Source: F1-120-MAGs118 sp013360535
GTDB taxonomy: Bacteria > Planctomycetota > UBA1135 > GCA-002686595
NCBI GenBank assembly: GCA_026647215.1
Contig: JAPKHC010000001.1
Location: forward strand, 381,303-445,302
Direction: 5' to 3'
Length of the DNA: 64,000 nucleotides
The number at the start of each line of letters is the position of its first letter. Position 1 is the stretch's first letter. The notes beneath the pieces were generated by a model. It ran no database searches, had not been told where the DNA came from, and was given only the letters and a program-made list of their open reading frames with translations. The position numbers and the translations under genes are program-made. Below are positions 31,227 through 39,373 of the stretch, in pieces.

Positions 31227-31888
31227 CGCACGCGCGGCTCCCTGACCGCACGGCAGCGGGTCGCGCGCAGGCGCAGCGCCGGCGGCTGCACCCCTTCGGC
31301 CACTGGCAGGCCACCGACCTGCAGCGTGCCCGTGACCTCCATCTCGACGTAGCGCAGGTACTCCGCGTGCGCGTCGGGCTCCATCTCGACGTGGATCCAC
31401 TCGTCGAAGGTCGGCATCGCCCCGAAGCAGCAGGCCTGGTTGTCGCGCACGAGCATGAAGTCGCGCACGTCGCGCTTCTCCATGCGGCCGGGGATCATCC
31501 AGCCGCGGATCGCCGCCGTCGCGCCGTCGAGCTCGCGCACGCGCTCGGGAAAGGCCTCGAGCGGCAGGCGCGTGCGGCCGTTGTCCTTGAGCACCTGCGC
31601 GATCACGGCCCGCTCCTCATCGGTCATGCGCAGCGCCTCGAAGCCGTCGCGCGCGAGCCGCTCCGTCGGCGCGAGCGCGGGCTCGGCCTCCGCAGGCTCC
31701 GGCACCGGCTGCTCCTTCGGTTCGACCGCGTTCTCAGGCGCACTCGCGGGAACGCTCCCCAGCGGCTCCGGCGCCTTGCGCTCGCCCGCGATCGGCTTGC
31801 CCCGCGGTGCGACGTCTGGCTGCGACGCGGGCGCTTCGCCGCAGGCCGCGACAAGGAGCAGAACGAGCGGCGCCAGAGGAGATTTCAC
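31223..31888 (-). CDS. DUF3299-containing lipoprotein
   Basis: 221-aa predicted lipoprotein: KSPLAPLVLLLVAACGEA carries a lipobox, followed by a long Pro/Glu/Ala-rich spacer to about residue 75. The C-terminal domain fits DUF3299, with AIRGWMIPGRMEKRD, then FMLVRDNQACCFGAMP including the conserved Cys-Cys-Phe-Gly, and a beta-rich end. DUF3299 proteins are common in planctomycetes and proteobacteria and are of unknown function; the CC pair suggests metal or redox chemistry. Start GTG 31888 is chosen because it directly begins the signal. It is coupled by an ATGA overlap to the radical SAM gene downstream. Confidence 0.82.
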   Translation of the reverse strand: MKSPLAPLVLLLVAACGEAPASQPDVAPRGKPIAGERKAPEPLGSVPASAPENAVEPKEQPVPEPAEAEPALAPTERLARDGFEALRMTDEERAVIAQVLKDNGRTRLPLEAFPERVRELDGATAAIRGWMIPGRMEKRDVRDFMLVRDNQACCFGAMPTFDEWIHVEMEPDAHAEYLRYVEMEVTGTLQVGGLPVAEGVQPPALRLRATRCRAVREPRVR

Positions 31889-31920
31889 GCGACTCAAGCC
31901 TAGCGGCCGCTTGCATCCGG

Positions 31921-31948
31921 TTGCGACGGCCAACCCCGGACCTACCAT
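31921..31948 (+). promoter_or_regulatory. Promoter for the S9 peptidase: TTGCGA-16-TACCAT
   Basis: TTGCGA (31921-31926), 16-base spacer and TACCAT (31943-31948) followed by GGGCGCCCCC, 45 bases before the GTG start. Confidence 0.5.
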
Positions 31949-31993
31949 GGGCGCCCCCGCGTCCGCCCGTGGACGCCCCAGAGGAGATTCCCG

Positions 31994-34027
31994 GTGAAGT
32001 CGATCGCCCCCTTCGTTGCCTGCCTCCCGTTCTGCGCGCCCGCGCTCGCTCAGGACACGCACCCCTTCTCCGTGCACGACATGCTCGCGATGGATCGCAT
32101 CTCCGATCCGCGCCCGTCGCCGGACGGACAGTGGATCACGTTCGGCGTGAGCGTCACCGACCTCGAGGGCAACAAGCGCAAGAGCGACCTGTGGCTGATG
32201 GCCGCCGACGGCTCGCAGGCGCGCGCGATCACGACGCACCCGGCCGCGGACGTCAACGCGCGCTGGCTCGACAACCGCACGGTCGTGTTCCTGTCGTCGC
32301 GCTCGGGCTCGATGCAGGTCTGGAAGCTCGCGATCGACGGTGGCGAGGCCCAGCCGCTCTCGAACTTCCCGCTCTCGGTCGAGAACCTCGACGTGATCCC
32401 CGGCGGCGAGCGGCTGCTCGTCTCCTTCGATGTCTGGCCGCAGGCGAAGTCGCTCGCGGAGAGCGCCGAGCTCGACGCGAAGGAAGCCAAGAAGAAGCAC
32501 TCTGGCCAGACCTACGAAGGCTCGCTCTTCCGCCACTGGGATTCCTGGGAGGACGGCAAGCGCAGCCACGTGTTCTCGTGGAAGATCGGCGACGCCACGG
32601 CCGTCGACCTGATGCCGGGCATGGACTGCGACGCGCCGACCAAGCCCTTTGGCGGCTTCGAGGAAACTGCCGTTTCCCCCGACGGAAAGTGGGTGGCGTT
32701 CACGACGCGCGACGCCGGCAAGGCGGAGGCGTGGAGCACGAACACCGACGTGTACCTCGTGCCGGCCGACGGCAGCGCGGCCCCGCGCAACGTCACGACC
32801 GACGGCCCGGGTTATGACCTCGCGCCGTCGTTCTCGCCCGATGGCGCGACGCTCGGCTACCTGTCGATGCCGCGCGCGGGCTACGAGGCGGATCGCCAGC
32901 AGATCGTGCTGATGGACGTCGCGAGCGGTGCCAAGCGCAAGCTCGCCGAAGGCTGGGACCGCTCGGCCTCGGAGATCGTGTGGTCCGCGGACGGCAAGAC
33001 GATCTTCACGAGCGCCGCGAACCTCGGCCACCAGTCGCTGTTCGCGATCGACGCCGCTTCGGGGGACGTGCGCACGCTGGTCGAGCAGGGCACGAACGCG
33101 GGCCCGGTTCCTTGCGGCAGCAAGCTCGTGTTCAGCCGCGACACGCTCAAGATGCCCGTGGAGCTCTTCGCGCTCGACCTCGCGAGCAACGACGTGCGCC
33201 AGCTCACGCACCTGAACGACGCCAAGGTCGCCAAGGCGCGCACGGGCGACTACGAGCAGTTCAGCTTCCCCGGCGCGAAGGGCGAGACCGTGCACGGCTT
33301 CGTGCTCAAGCCGGTCGACTTCAAGGAAGGCCAGAAGTACCCGGTCGCGTTCCTCATCCACGGCGGCCCACAGGGCAGCTTCGGCGACCACTTCCACTAC
33401 CGCTGGAACCCGCAGGCTTACGCGGGGGCCGGTTTTGCGGCCGTTTTCATCGATTTCCACGGCTCGACCGGCTACGGGCAGGCCTTCACGGACGCGATCC
33501 ACGACGACTGGGGCGGTGCGCCCTTCGAGGACCTGATGAAGGGCCTCGACGCCGCGCTCGCCAAGTACAGCTTCCTCGATGGCTCGCGCGTGGCGGGGCT
33601 CGGCGCGAGCTACGGCGGCTACATGATCTGCTGGATCGCCGGCAACGCTCCCGAACGCTTCCAGTGCCTCGTCAACCACGACGGCGTGTTCGACACGCGC
33701 ATGGGCTACTTCGACACCGAAGAACTGTGGTTCCCCGAGTGGGAGCACGGCGGCACGCCTTGGGATCGCCCCGAGGCCTTCGACAAGCACAACCCGTCGC
33801 GCTTCGTCGGCAACTGGAAGGCGCCGATGCTCGTCGTGCACGGGGGCAAGGACTACCGCGTCGTCGAGACGCAGGGCATCGCCGCCTTCAACGCGCTGCA
33901 ACGCCGCGAGATCCCGTCGAAGTTCCTCTACTTCCCCGACGAGAACCACTGGGTGCTCAAGCCCCAGAACTCGATCCACTGGCACGAGACCGTGCTCGAC
34001 TGGATCCGGCAGTGGACGAAGCAGTAG
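31994..34027 (+). CDS. Exported prolyl-oligopeptidase-family (S9) peptidase
   Basis: 677-aa secreted serine peptidase. A signal peptide (IAPFVACLPFCAPALAQ) precedes a seven-bladed propeller built of WD40-like/TolB repeats (SPDGQWITFGV, SPDGKWVAFTT, SPDGATLGYLS, SADGKTIFTSA) and a C-terminal alpha/beta-hydrolase domain. The catalytic triad can be placed: Ser in GLGASYGGYM (~538), Asp in HGGKDYRVVE (~618) and His in DENHWVLKP (~650). It resembles acylaminoacyl peptidase/dipeptidyl peptidase IV-like enzymes that trim peptides in the periplasm. Start GTG 31994 has GAGGAG at an ideal distance. Confidence 0.93.
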   Translation: MKSIAPFVACLPFCAPALAQDTHPFSVHDMLAMDRISDPRPSPDGQWITFGVSVTDLEGNKRKSDLWLMAADGSQARAITTHPAADVNARWLDNRTVVFLSSRSGSMQVWKLAIDGGEAQPLSNFPLSVENLDVIPGGERLLVSFDVWPQAKSLAESAELDAKEAKKKHSGQTYEGSLFRHWDSWEDGKRSHVFSWKIGDATAVDLMPGMDCDAPTKPFGGFEETAVSPDGKWVAFTTRDAGKAEAWSTNTDVYLVPADGSAAPRNVTTDGPGYDLAPSFSPDGATLGYLSMPRAGYEADRQQIVLMDVASGAKRKLAEGWDRSASEIVWSADGKTIFTSAANLGHQSLFAIDAASGDVRTLVEQGTNAGPVPCGSKLVFSRDTLKMPVELFALDLASNDVRQLTHLNDAKVAKARTGDYEQFSFPGAKGETVHGFVLKPVDFKEGQKYPVAFLIHGGPQGSFGDHFHYRWNPQAYAGAGFAAVFIDFHGSTGYGQAFTDAIHDDWGGAPFEDLMKGLDAALAKYSFLDGSRVAGLGASYGGYMICWIAGNAPERFQCLVNHDGVFDTRMGYFDTEELWFPEWEHGGTPWDRPEAFDKHNPSRFVGNWKAPMLVVHGGKDYRVVETQGIAAFNALQRREIPSKFLYFPDENHWVLKPQNSIHWHETVLDWIRQWTKQ

Positions 34028-34050
34028 GGGAGCTCCTCGGCCCCCTCGAT

Positions 34051-34080
34051 TTGACGGCCAACGACCCCGTCTGGTGAAGT
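34051..34080 (+). promoter_or_regulatory. Possible promoter TTGACG-18-TGAAGT
   Basis: TTGACG (34051-34056), 18-base spacer and a degenerate -10 TGAAGT (34075-34080) followed by AGTCGCCCC, 9 bases before the ATG at 34090. Confidence 0.35.
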
Positions 34081-34089
34081 AGTCGCCCC

Positions 34090-34503
34090 ATGGGTTCCTC
34101 GACGACCTCCCTCGGCAAGGGCCGCGCGATCCTCGCGTGGCTCGTGCTGTACGTCGTCGGCCTGTTCGCCCAAGGCGCACACGTCGCCTTCGAGCGCCAC
34201 GACGTCTGCGAGCACGGCGAGTTCGCGCACGTCGACTCCGAGAACGCGCTTCACGGTGAGAGCGGCGCCGAGGCTCACGAACACGGCGACGTCGCGCGCG
34301 CTGCGACCTCCCCGGGCGAGGACGAGCACCACCACTGCGGCATTGCGGTCGCGAGTCCCGTTCTCGCCGCGGATTTCCCGGTTCCCGCGGGTTTCGAGCT
34401 CTTCGAGGCGCCGCAGCGCGAGCGCGCGCCGCTCCAGTTCCCGCGCGTCGATCCGATCGCGCGCCTGCGGCTCGCACCGCACCATTCGCCACCCCGTTCC
34501 TAG
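34090..34503 (+). CDS. Small membrane-anchored or exported His-rich protein
   Basis: Function not recognised. 137 aa with one N-terminal hydrophobic segment (AILAWLVLYVVGLFAQGAH, ~13-31) and then a region unusually rich in His, Glu and Asp (FERHDVCEHGEFAHVD, AEAHEHGDV, EDEHHHCGIAV) containing two cysteines. Such clustering suggests binding of a transition metal (Zn, Cu or Ni) in the periplasm, but this is inference. The C-terminus is Pro/Arg-rich. It precedes the ECF sigma factor gene by 140 bases on the same strand, so a metal-sensing or metal-response link is possible but unproven. Confidence 0.6.
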   Translation: MGSSTTSLGKGRAILAWLVLYVVGLFAQGAHVAFERHDVCEHGEFAHVDSENALHGESGAEAHEHGDVARAATSPGEDEHHHCGIAVASPVLAADFPVPAGFELFEAPQRERAPLQFPRVDPIARLRLAPHHSPPRS

Positions 34504-34643
34504 AGGCTGAGCATCGCCCCTGAAGGCCAAAGTCCTTCGTGGGGCCCCGTCGCGCTGCGCCGACCCGGCGCGCGCCGCTCTCCCGAGCCACGCCGAAGCC
34601 ACGCTTCGTGCCGGCTCCCGCCTCTCTTCCTCCGGGAAGTTCC

Positions 34644-35237
34644 ATGGACACGTTCGTTTCCGTCGAGTCACCCACTGCGCTCGAGCTTTCGCCTTCCGAG
34701 GGCGCCCTCGGCGCCGCCAACTCCCACGTCCCGCGCCTGCTGCGCGTCGCCCGCTCGATCCTCGGCTGCGAGGACCTCGCCTGGGACGCCGTGCAGGACG
34801 CCCTGATGTGCCTGTGGCACGAGCGCGAGGCGCCGCCCGATCTCGGCGGCTGGCTCGTGCGCACCACCGTGCACCGCAGCCTGCACCACGCGCGTTGCCG
34901 CGAGCGCCGCCGCCGCCACGAGGATCTGGCGTGGCGCGACCGCGCCGGCGAGTGCGAGCCTGACCCGCTGCTCGGCGTGATGTCGGCGGAGCTCGCGCGC
35001 CTTCTGCGCGCCGAGATCGCGGCCTTGCCCGAGACGTTCCGCGAGCCGTTCGCGTTGCGCGAGCTCTCCGGGCTCGAGTACGCCGAGATCGCCGCGCGGC
35101 TCGAGCTCGCGCCGGGCACCGTGCGCTCGCGCATCCACCGCGCGAAGGCCCTGCTGCGGGGCAGGCTCGCGACGCTCGTGCACGACCCGCGCCGTTGTGG
35201 GCACTGCCTTCCGGGGACGGAAGCCTCGGACGGCTGA
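34644..35237 (+). CDS. ECF-type RNA polymerase sigma factor
   Basis: 197-aa sigma-70-family factor of the extracytoplasmic function class: a region 2 with LLRVARSILGCEDLAWDAVQ and DALMCLWHERE, and a region 4 helix-turn-helix with LRELSGLEYAEIAARLELAPG followed by TVRSRIHRAKALLRGRL. The C-terminus RRCGHCLPG adds a short Cys-containing tail. No anti-sigma factor gene is adjacent, so control may be through another system. The ATG at 34644 follows GGGAAG; in-frame upstream codons are low-complexity Arg/Pro and were excluded. Confidence 0.88.
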   Translation: MDTFVSVESPTALELSPSEGALGAANSHVPRLLRVARSILGCEDLAWDAVQDALMCLWHEREAPPDLGGWLVRTTVHRSLHHARCRERRRRHEDLAWRDRAGECEPDPLLGVMSAELARLLRAEIAALPETFREPFALRELSGLEYAEIAARLELAPGTVRSRIHRAKALLRGRLATLVHDPRRCGHCLPGTEASDG

Positions 35238-35245
35238 GCGGGCGC

Positions 35246-35251
35246 TACACT
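35246..35251 (+). promoter_or_regulatory. -10 box TACACT for ygiQ
   Basis: TACACT followed by CTTTCGCCC, 48 bases before the ygiQ ATG. The downstream sequence closely resembles the boxes before efp and tRNA-Met. Confidence 0.4.
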
Positions 35252-35299
35252 CTTTCGCCCACGGTCCGAGCGGCGGTTCGCCACGGCCCCTGGTTCCAC

Positions 35300-37207
35300 A
35301 TGAAGCAAGCACGCGAGAGCGCACCGCGCTCGAAGTTCCTTCCCCGCACCGTCGACCAGATGCGCGAGCGCGGCTGGGACGAGCTCGACGTGCTGCTCGT
35401 CACCGGCGACGCCTACGTCGACCATCCATCGTTCGGCGTGCCGGCCATCGGGCGCCTGCTCGAGAAGCGTGGGTACCGCGTCGGCATCCTCGACGTGCCG
35501 GAGCTCGAGCCCGATGGCTCGGGCTGGAGGCGCCTGCCGAAGCCGCGCCTGTGGGTGGGAGTGAGCGCGGGAACCATCGACTCGATGGTCACCAACTACA
35601 CGGCCTCGAAGAAGATCCGCCATCAGGACGTGTACCGGCCCGGTGGCAAGCCGGGGCGGCCCAACCGCGCGACGATCGCGTACACGGCGCAAGTGCGGCA
35701 CCACTTCCCCGGCGTCCCGGTCGTGATCGGCGGGCTCGAGGCGGGGCCGCGCCGGCTCGCTTATTACGACTACTGGGAGGACAAGCTGCGGCGCTCGATG
35801 CTCGTCGACAGCAAGGCCGACCTGCTCGTGTGGGGCATGGGCGAGCGCACCGCGGTCGAGGTCTCGCGCCGCATCGCACGCGGCGAGTCGCTGCGCGGCA
35901 TGCCGAACACGTGCGAGCTCGTGAAGCCCGAGGAGGTTCCCGCGGACGCACGCGTCGCGCCGTCGTTCGAGGAGCTCGTCGCCAACCCCGACCTGCAGAT
36001 CGAGCTCTTCAACGCCGTGCGCGAGGAGAACCGGCCCGACGGCAAGGTGATCGCGCAGCGCCACGCGGCGCGCGTCGTACTCCAGCACCCGCCGCTCGTG
36101 CCGGCCTCGCAGGCGGAGGTCGACGAGTACTACGACCTGCCGTACACGCGCGAGTGGCATCCCGACCACACGGCGGGAGGCGGCGTTCCGGCGCTCGAAC
36201 CCGTGCGCTGGTCGATCAATACGCACCGCGGTTGCCTCGCCGACTGCACGTTCTGCTCGATCACGTTCCACCAGGGTCGCACGATCCAGTCGCGCTCTCC
36301 GGAGAGCATCCTGCGCGAGGCCGCGAGCCTGTCGGGCATGCACGACTTCCGCGGCACGATCACGGACGTCGGTGGGCCGACCGCGAACATGTGGGGCATG
36401 GGCTGCAAGCTGCTCGAAGCCGGCAAGGGCTGCCTCGACCGCGGCTGCCTTTCGCCGGACGTGTGTCCGGCGTTGCGCGTCGACACGGCGAGCGAGGGCT
36501 ACCGGCGGCTGCTGTCGCTCGTGGCGCGCACCAAGGGCGTCAAGCACACGTTCGTGAGCTCCGGCATCCGTTACGACATGCTGCGCAGCACGAAGACGGA
36601 GACCGAAGGCGAGCTGCTGCCGCTGCACCGCCAGCTCGTCGAGCAGCACACCTCCGGCCGCATGAAGCTCGCGCCCGAGCACGCCTCGCCGGACGTGCTC
36701 AAGCTGATGAACAAGCCCTCCTTCGACGTCTACGAGAAGTACGAGGAGGACTACAAGTCGACCTGCGAGGAGCTCGGCCGCGACCAGCACCTCGTCAACT
36801 ACTTCATCGTCGGCCATCCCGGCACGACGATGCGCGACGCGGTCGTGCTGTTCGAGCGCCTGCTCGAGCGCAACTACAGCCCGGAGCAGGTGCAGGAGTT
36901 CATCCCGCTGCCGATGACCCGCGGCTGCGTGCAGTACACGACCGGCAAGGATCCGATCACGCTGGCGCCGCTCTACGTGCCCAAGGGCGGTCGCGAGCGG
37001 CGCCTGCAGAAGGCGCTCGTGCGCTGGAAGGATCCCGACAACCGCAAGCTCGTGCTCGAGGCGCTGCGCGAGGCCGGTCGCGACGATCTCGTCGAACCGT
37101 ACTTCAAGGCGCTCAAGCGGGGCGGGCCGCCGCGGCTCGCCCCGGCCCGCAAGAACGTCCCGCAGGGCGAAGAGCGCGAGCTCGACGACCTCGACACGTG
37201 CGGCTAG
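35300..37207 (+). CDS. ygiQ: YgiQ family radical SAM protein
   Basis: 635-aa radical SAM protein of the YgiQ family, widely conserved and of unknown reaction. The N-terminal domain shows the family's cobalamin-binding-like region DVLLVTGDAYVDHPSFG, the cluster motif is RGCLADCTFCSI (~311-320) and the family-specific KMKLAPEHASPDVLKLMNKP-type segment is present at ~455. The terminal ~40 residues are basic and poorly conserved. The ATG at 35300 aligns with the family start; upstream in-frame codons overlap the sigma-factor gene in another frame and were rejected. Confidence 0.93.
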   Translation: MKQARESAPRSKFLPRTVDQMRERGWDELDVLLVTGDAYVDHPSFGVPAIGRLLEKRGYRVGILDVPELEPDGSGWRRLPKPRLWVGVSAGTIDSMVTNYTASKKIRHQDVYRPGGKPGRPNRATIAYTAQVRHHFPGVPVVIGGLEAGPRRLAYYDYWEDKLRRSMLVDSKADLLVWGMGERTAVEVSRRIARGESLRGMPNTCELVKPEEVPADARVAPSFEELVANPDLQIELFNAVREENRPDGKVIAQRHAARVVLQHPPLVPASQAEVDEYYDLPYTREWHPDHTAGGGVPALEPVRWSINTHRGCLADCTFCSITFHQGRTIQSRSPESILREAASLSGMHDFRGTITDVGGPTANMWGMGCKLLEAGKGCLDRGCLSPDVCPALRVDTASEGYRRLLSLVARTKGVKHTFVSSGIRYDMLRSTKTETEGELLPLHRQLVEQHTSGRMKLAPEHASPDVLKLMNKPSFDVYEKYEEDYKSTCEELGRDQHLVNYFIVGHPGTTMRDAVVLFERLLERNYSPEQVQEFIPLPMTRGCVQYTTGKDPITLAPLYVPKGGRERRLQKALVRWKDPDNRKLVLEALREAGRDDLVEPYFKALKRGGPPRLAPARKNVPQGEERELDDLDTCG

Positions 37208-37216
37208 CGGCCTTCG

Positions 37217-39226
37217 CTAGGGAAGGATCGTGAACCCCAGGGCCGTCGTGAGGCCGGTGGTGAATCCGAGCGGATCCGCCGGGTCCCGGTACCAGTACTG
37301 GCAGTACACGCGCTGGCCCTGCACGAGCAGCGGGTCGCTGCCGAGATCGATCAGCGCGTTGAAGTCGAACTGGAACGCGCCCGAGCAGTCGTCGGGCGGT
37401 GCGTTGCCGCCGGAGAACTGGGTCGGCGTTCGCCGCACCGGCTGCTGGATGCACAGCGTGCCGCCCTGGAACGGGATCGACTGCGAGTTGTAGCCGTAGA
37501 ACAGGATGCCGGCCTTGTTGTTGAGCACGAGGCTCGCGCTCACCACGAAGGGATTGGGGTTCGACACGCTCGCCACGCCGCTCGCGGCGATCTGCGGAGC
37601 GCAACCCTGGGAGTTGAGCTTGGCCTGGCAGTAGGCGGGAGCCGTGAAGGGCAGCGCGAAGGCGATGTCCACGTTGCTGCCGGGGAAGTCCATGCAGGTG
37701 TTCGAGAGCAGCGAGGAGCCGGTCATGGGATCGAACTCCACGAGACCCGCGGCGCCCGAGGCTCCCGAGCCGACGAGGAACAGGTGCCCTTGGGGGCCCA
37801 GGCAGAGTCCCACGGGCGCCAGCACCGCGTTGGTCGAAGCGATGCCGAAGGTCACGCTGCCCGTGGACAGGTCGACGTGGTCGATGAAGGTGTCGCCGGA
37901 GGTGTCGCGCGCGAGGTACAGCGTCGCACTGGCCGAGGACGCGCACGCGTCGACGTAGGTGCCCGTCGGTGGAGCGCTCAGGCTCGAGCTGTACAGGCCC
38001 GTGAGGGGATCGAGCTTGACCAGCGTGCCGCCCGCCCCGATCAGGTACAGGAACCCGTCGGTCGCGGCCGTGATCGCCTTCGGTGTGCCGAGGACCGTCG
38101 ATGGGATCGAGTAGGACGCCCCGAACGTGAGCGTGTCGACGTCGAAGATGTCCACGTGCTTGGTCTGCGAGTTGTCGCGCAGGAAGAACAGCGTGCGCAA
38201 GCCGTCGAAGCCGCACACGTCGACGTTGGAGCCCGCGAGATTCGCGATCGTCACCGTCGAGACGGTCTGGCCGGCGAGGTCGATGCGCGAGAGCGCGTCC
38301 ACGGAGGAAAGCGCGAACAGGTTGTTGTCGGGGCCTGCGCACAGGCCCACGGGCGTGGCCATCTGCGGCGCGGGCAGCTGGTACTGCTCGGGAGCGGGCA
38401 GCTGAAGCGCGACGTCGAAGTGGTCGACGTAGCTGTTCCCCGACGTGTCGCGCAGCATGTAGACGTTGTTCGCGGGAACCGAAGGGATCGGGCCGGACGG
38501 AACCGTCGGGCTCGCGGCGGTGAGCGGGATCTCGCGCACGGAACCGACCTCGCCGAAGTCGCCGCTCCCGGGCACCGCGCCACCGACGTCTCCGATGCGG
38601 TAGCCGGGACTCAGCGGCACTCCGCCGAGCGTGCCGATGTCGTAGGTGGAGACGTCGAAAGAGAGGTCCGTGGGGAACGACGTGCCGTAGTCGAGGATCA
38701 CGCGGAAATCGTCGACGCCGTTCTGCACGTTGAGCGCGAACGCGAGGATGTTCGGCGCGGTCTGGCAGATCGACTCGAGCCCACCGGCGCCGCCGGTCGA
38801 CTCGAAGCCGCGACCGGCCTCGGAGTAGTCGTTGGGGTTGGTGCCGACCCCGAACAGGAGATCGGTCGCCGTGTACACGCCATCGTCGGTGTCTCCACCG
38901 AGCTGGGTCCCGTCGGTGATGATGCCGAGGATCTGCACCTGCGGAGGGAACACGATGCGGCCGGCCACGGCCTTGGTGGTGGCGGCGTTCGTGTCGACGA
39001 ACAGGCGGAAGTAGACCGACTGCACGTAGTCGGGTGTTCCCAGGCCGTAGGCGGAGAGGTTGACGCCGGCGGCGCCATAGGAGCGCTCGCGCACGATCAC
39101 CAGATCCGGGTCGGGCGGCGGAGTCGCGGGCGAGAGCCCGATGTCCTGGATCGGAGACTGAAAAGCCAGCGAGGGAGCGCAGAACACGAGCGCAGGGAGC
39201 ACGCGCAACAGACGGGAGCGGAGCAT
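37217..39226 (-). CDS. Secreted beta-propeller protein with YCQYW C-terminal domain
   Basis: 669-aa exported protein with a classical signal peptide (LLRVLPALVFCAPSLAFQ). The N-terminal ~230 residues look like a beta-sandwich. The middle contains repeated propeller strands with the pattern GLCAGPDNNLFALSS / CGFDGLRTLFFLRD / AATDGFLYLIGAGG / GLCLGPQGHLFLVGS, probably six or more blades. The last ~130 residues start YCQAKLNSQGCAP and end VYCQYWYRDPADPLGF, the same domain as in the protein at 9173-11860. No catalytic residues are evident; a surface or secreted structural/binding role is likely. An AGGAG sequence lies shortly before the ATG, and its promoter is at 39262-39267. Confidence 0.85.
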   Translation of the reverse strand: MLRSRLLRVLPALVFCAPSLAFQSPIQDIGLSPATPPPDPDLVIVRERSYGAAGVNLSAYGLGTPDYVQSVYFRLFVDTNAATTKAVAGRIVFPPQVQILGIITDGTQLGGDTDDGVYTATDLLFGVGTNPNDYSEAGRGFESTGGAGGLESICQTAPNILAFALNVQNGVDDFRVILDYGTSFPTDLSFDVSTYDIGTLGGVPLSPGYRIGDVGGAVPGSGDFGEVGSVREIPLTAASPTVPSGPIPSVPANNVYMLRDTSGNSYVDHFDVALQLPAPEQYQLPAPQMATPVGLCAGPDNNLFALSSVDALSRIDLAGQTVSTVTIANLAGSNVDVCGFDGLRTLFFLRDNSQTKHVDIFDVDTLTFGASYSIPSTVLGTPKAITAATDGFLYLIGAGGTLVKLDPLTGLYSSSLSAPPTGTYVDACASSASATLYLARDTSGDTFIDHVDLSTGSVTFGIASTNAVLAPVGLCLGPQGHLFLVGSGASGAAGLVEFDPMTGSSLLSNTCMDFPGSNVDIAFALPFTAPAYCQAKLNSQGCAPQIAASGVASVSNPNPFVVSASLVLNNKAGILFYGYNSQSIPFQGGTLCIQQPVRRTPTQFSGGNAPPDDCSGAFQFDFNALIDLGSDPLLVQGQRVYCQYWYRDPADPLGFTTGLTTALGFTILP

Positions 39227-39261
39227 GGGGGGGAACTCCTGAGCGAGTTGGGGAAGGCCCG

Positions 39262-39267
39262 AATCTA
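39262..39267 (-). promoter_or_regulatory. -10 box TAGATT for the secreted propeller gene
   Basis: Minus-strand TAGATT followed by CGGGCC, 35 bases before the ATG at 39226, with an AGGAG ribosome site in between. It is divergent from the promoter at 39359. Confidence 0.45.
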
Positions 39268-39358
39268 GTGAGGTTCGTGGATTCCGCCAGAGGCACGAGG
39301 GCCCGGAAGCAAGCGTGTCCGCGCGGTGCGGGGGCTTCGGAGCCCCGAGCTCGGCTGC

Positions 39359-39364
39359 TAGAGT
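39359..39364 (+). promoter_or_regulatory. -10 box TAGAGT for the GT-C gene
   Basis: TAGAGT followed by CGGCGCGCC, 9 bases before the ATG at 39374: another near-leaderless start. Confidence 0.45.
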
Positions 39365-39373
39365 CGGCGCGCC

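Noticed and set aside
31889..36817. Minus-strand frame extending the DUF3299 gene to 1864 codons
   Set aside because: Covers the antisense of the S9 peptidase, sigma factor and ygiQ genes, with low-complexity composition. The lipoprotein signal at 31888 marks the real start.
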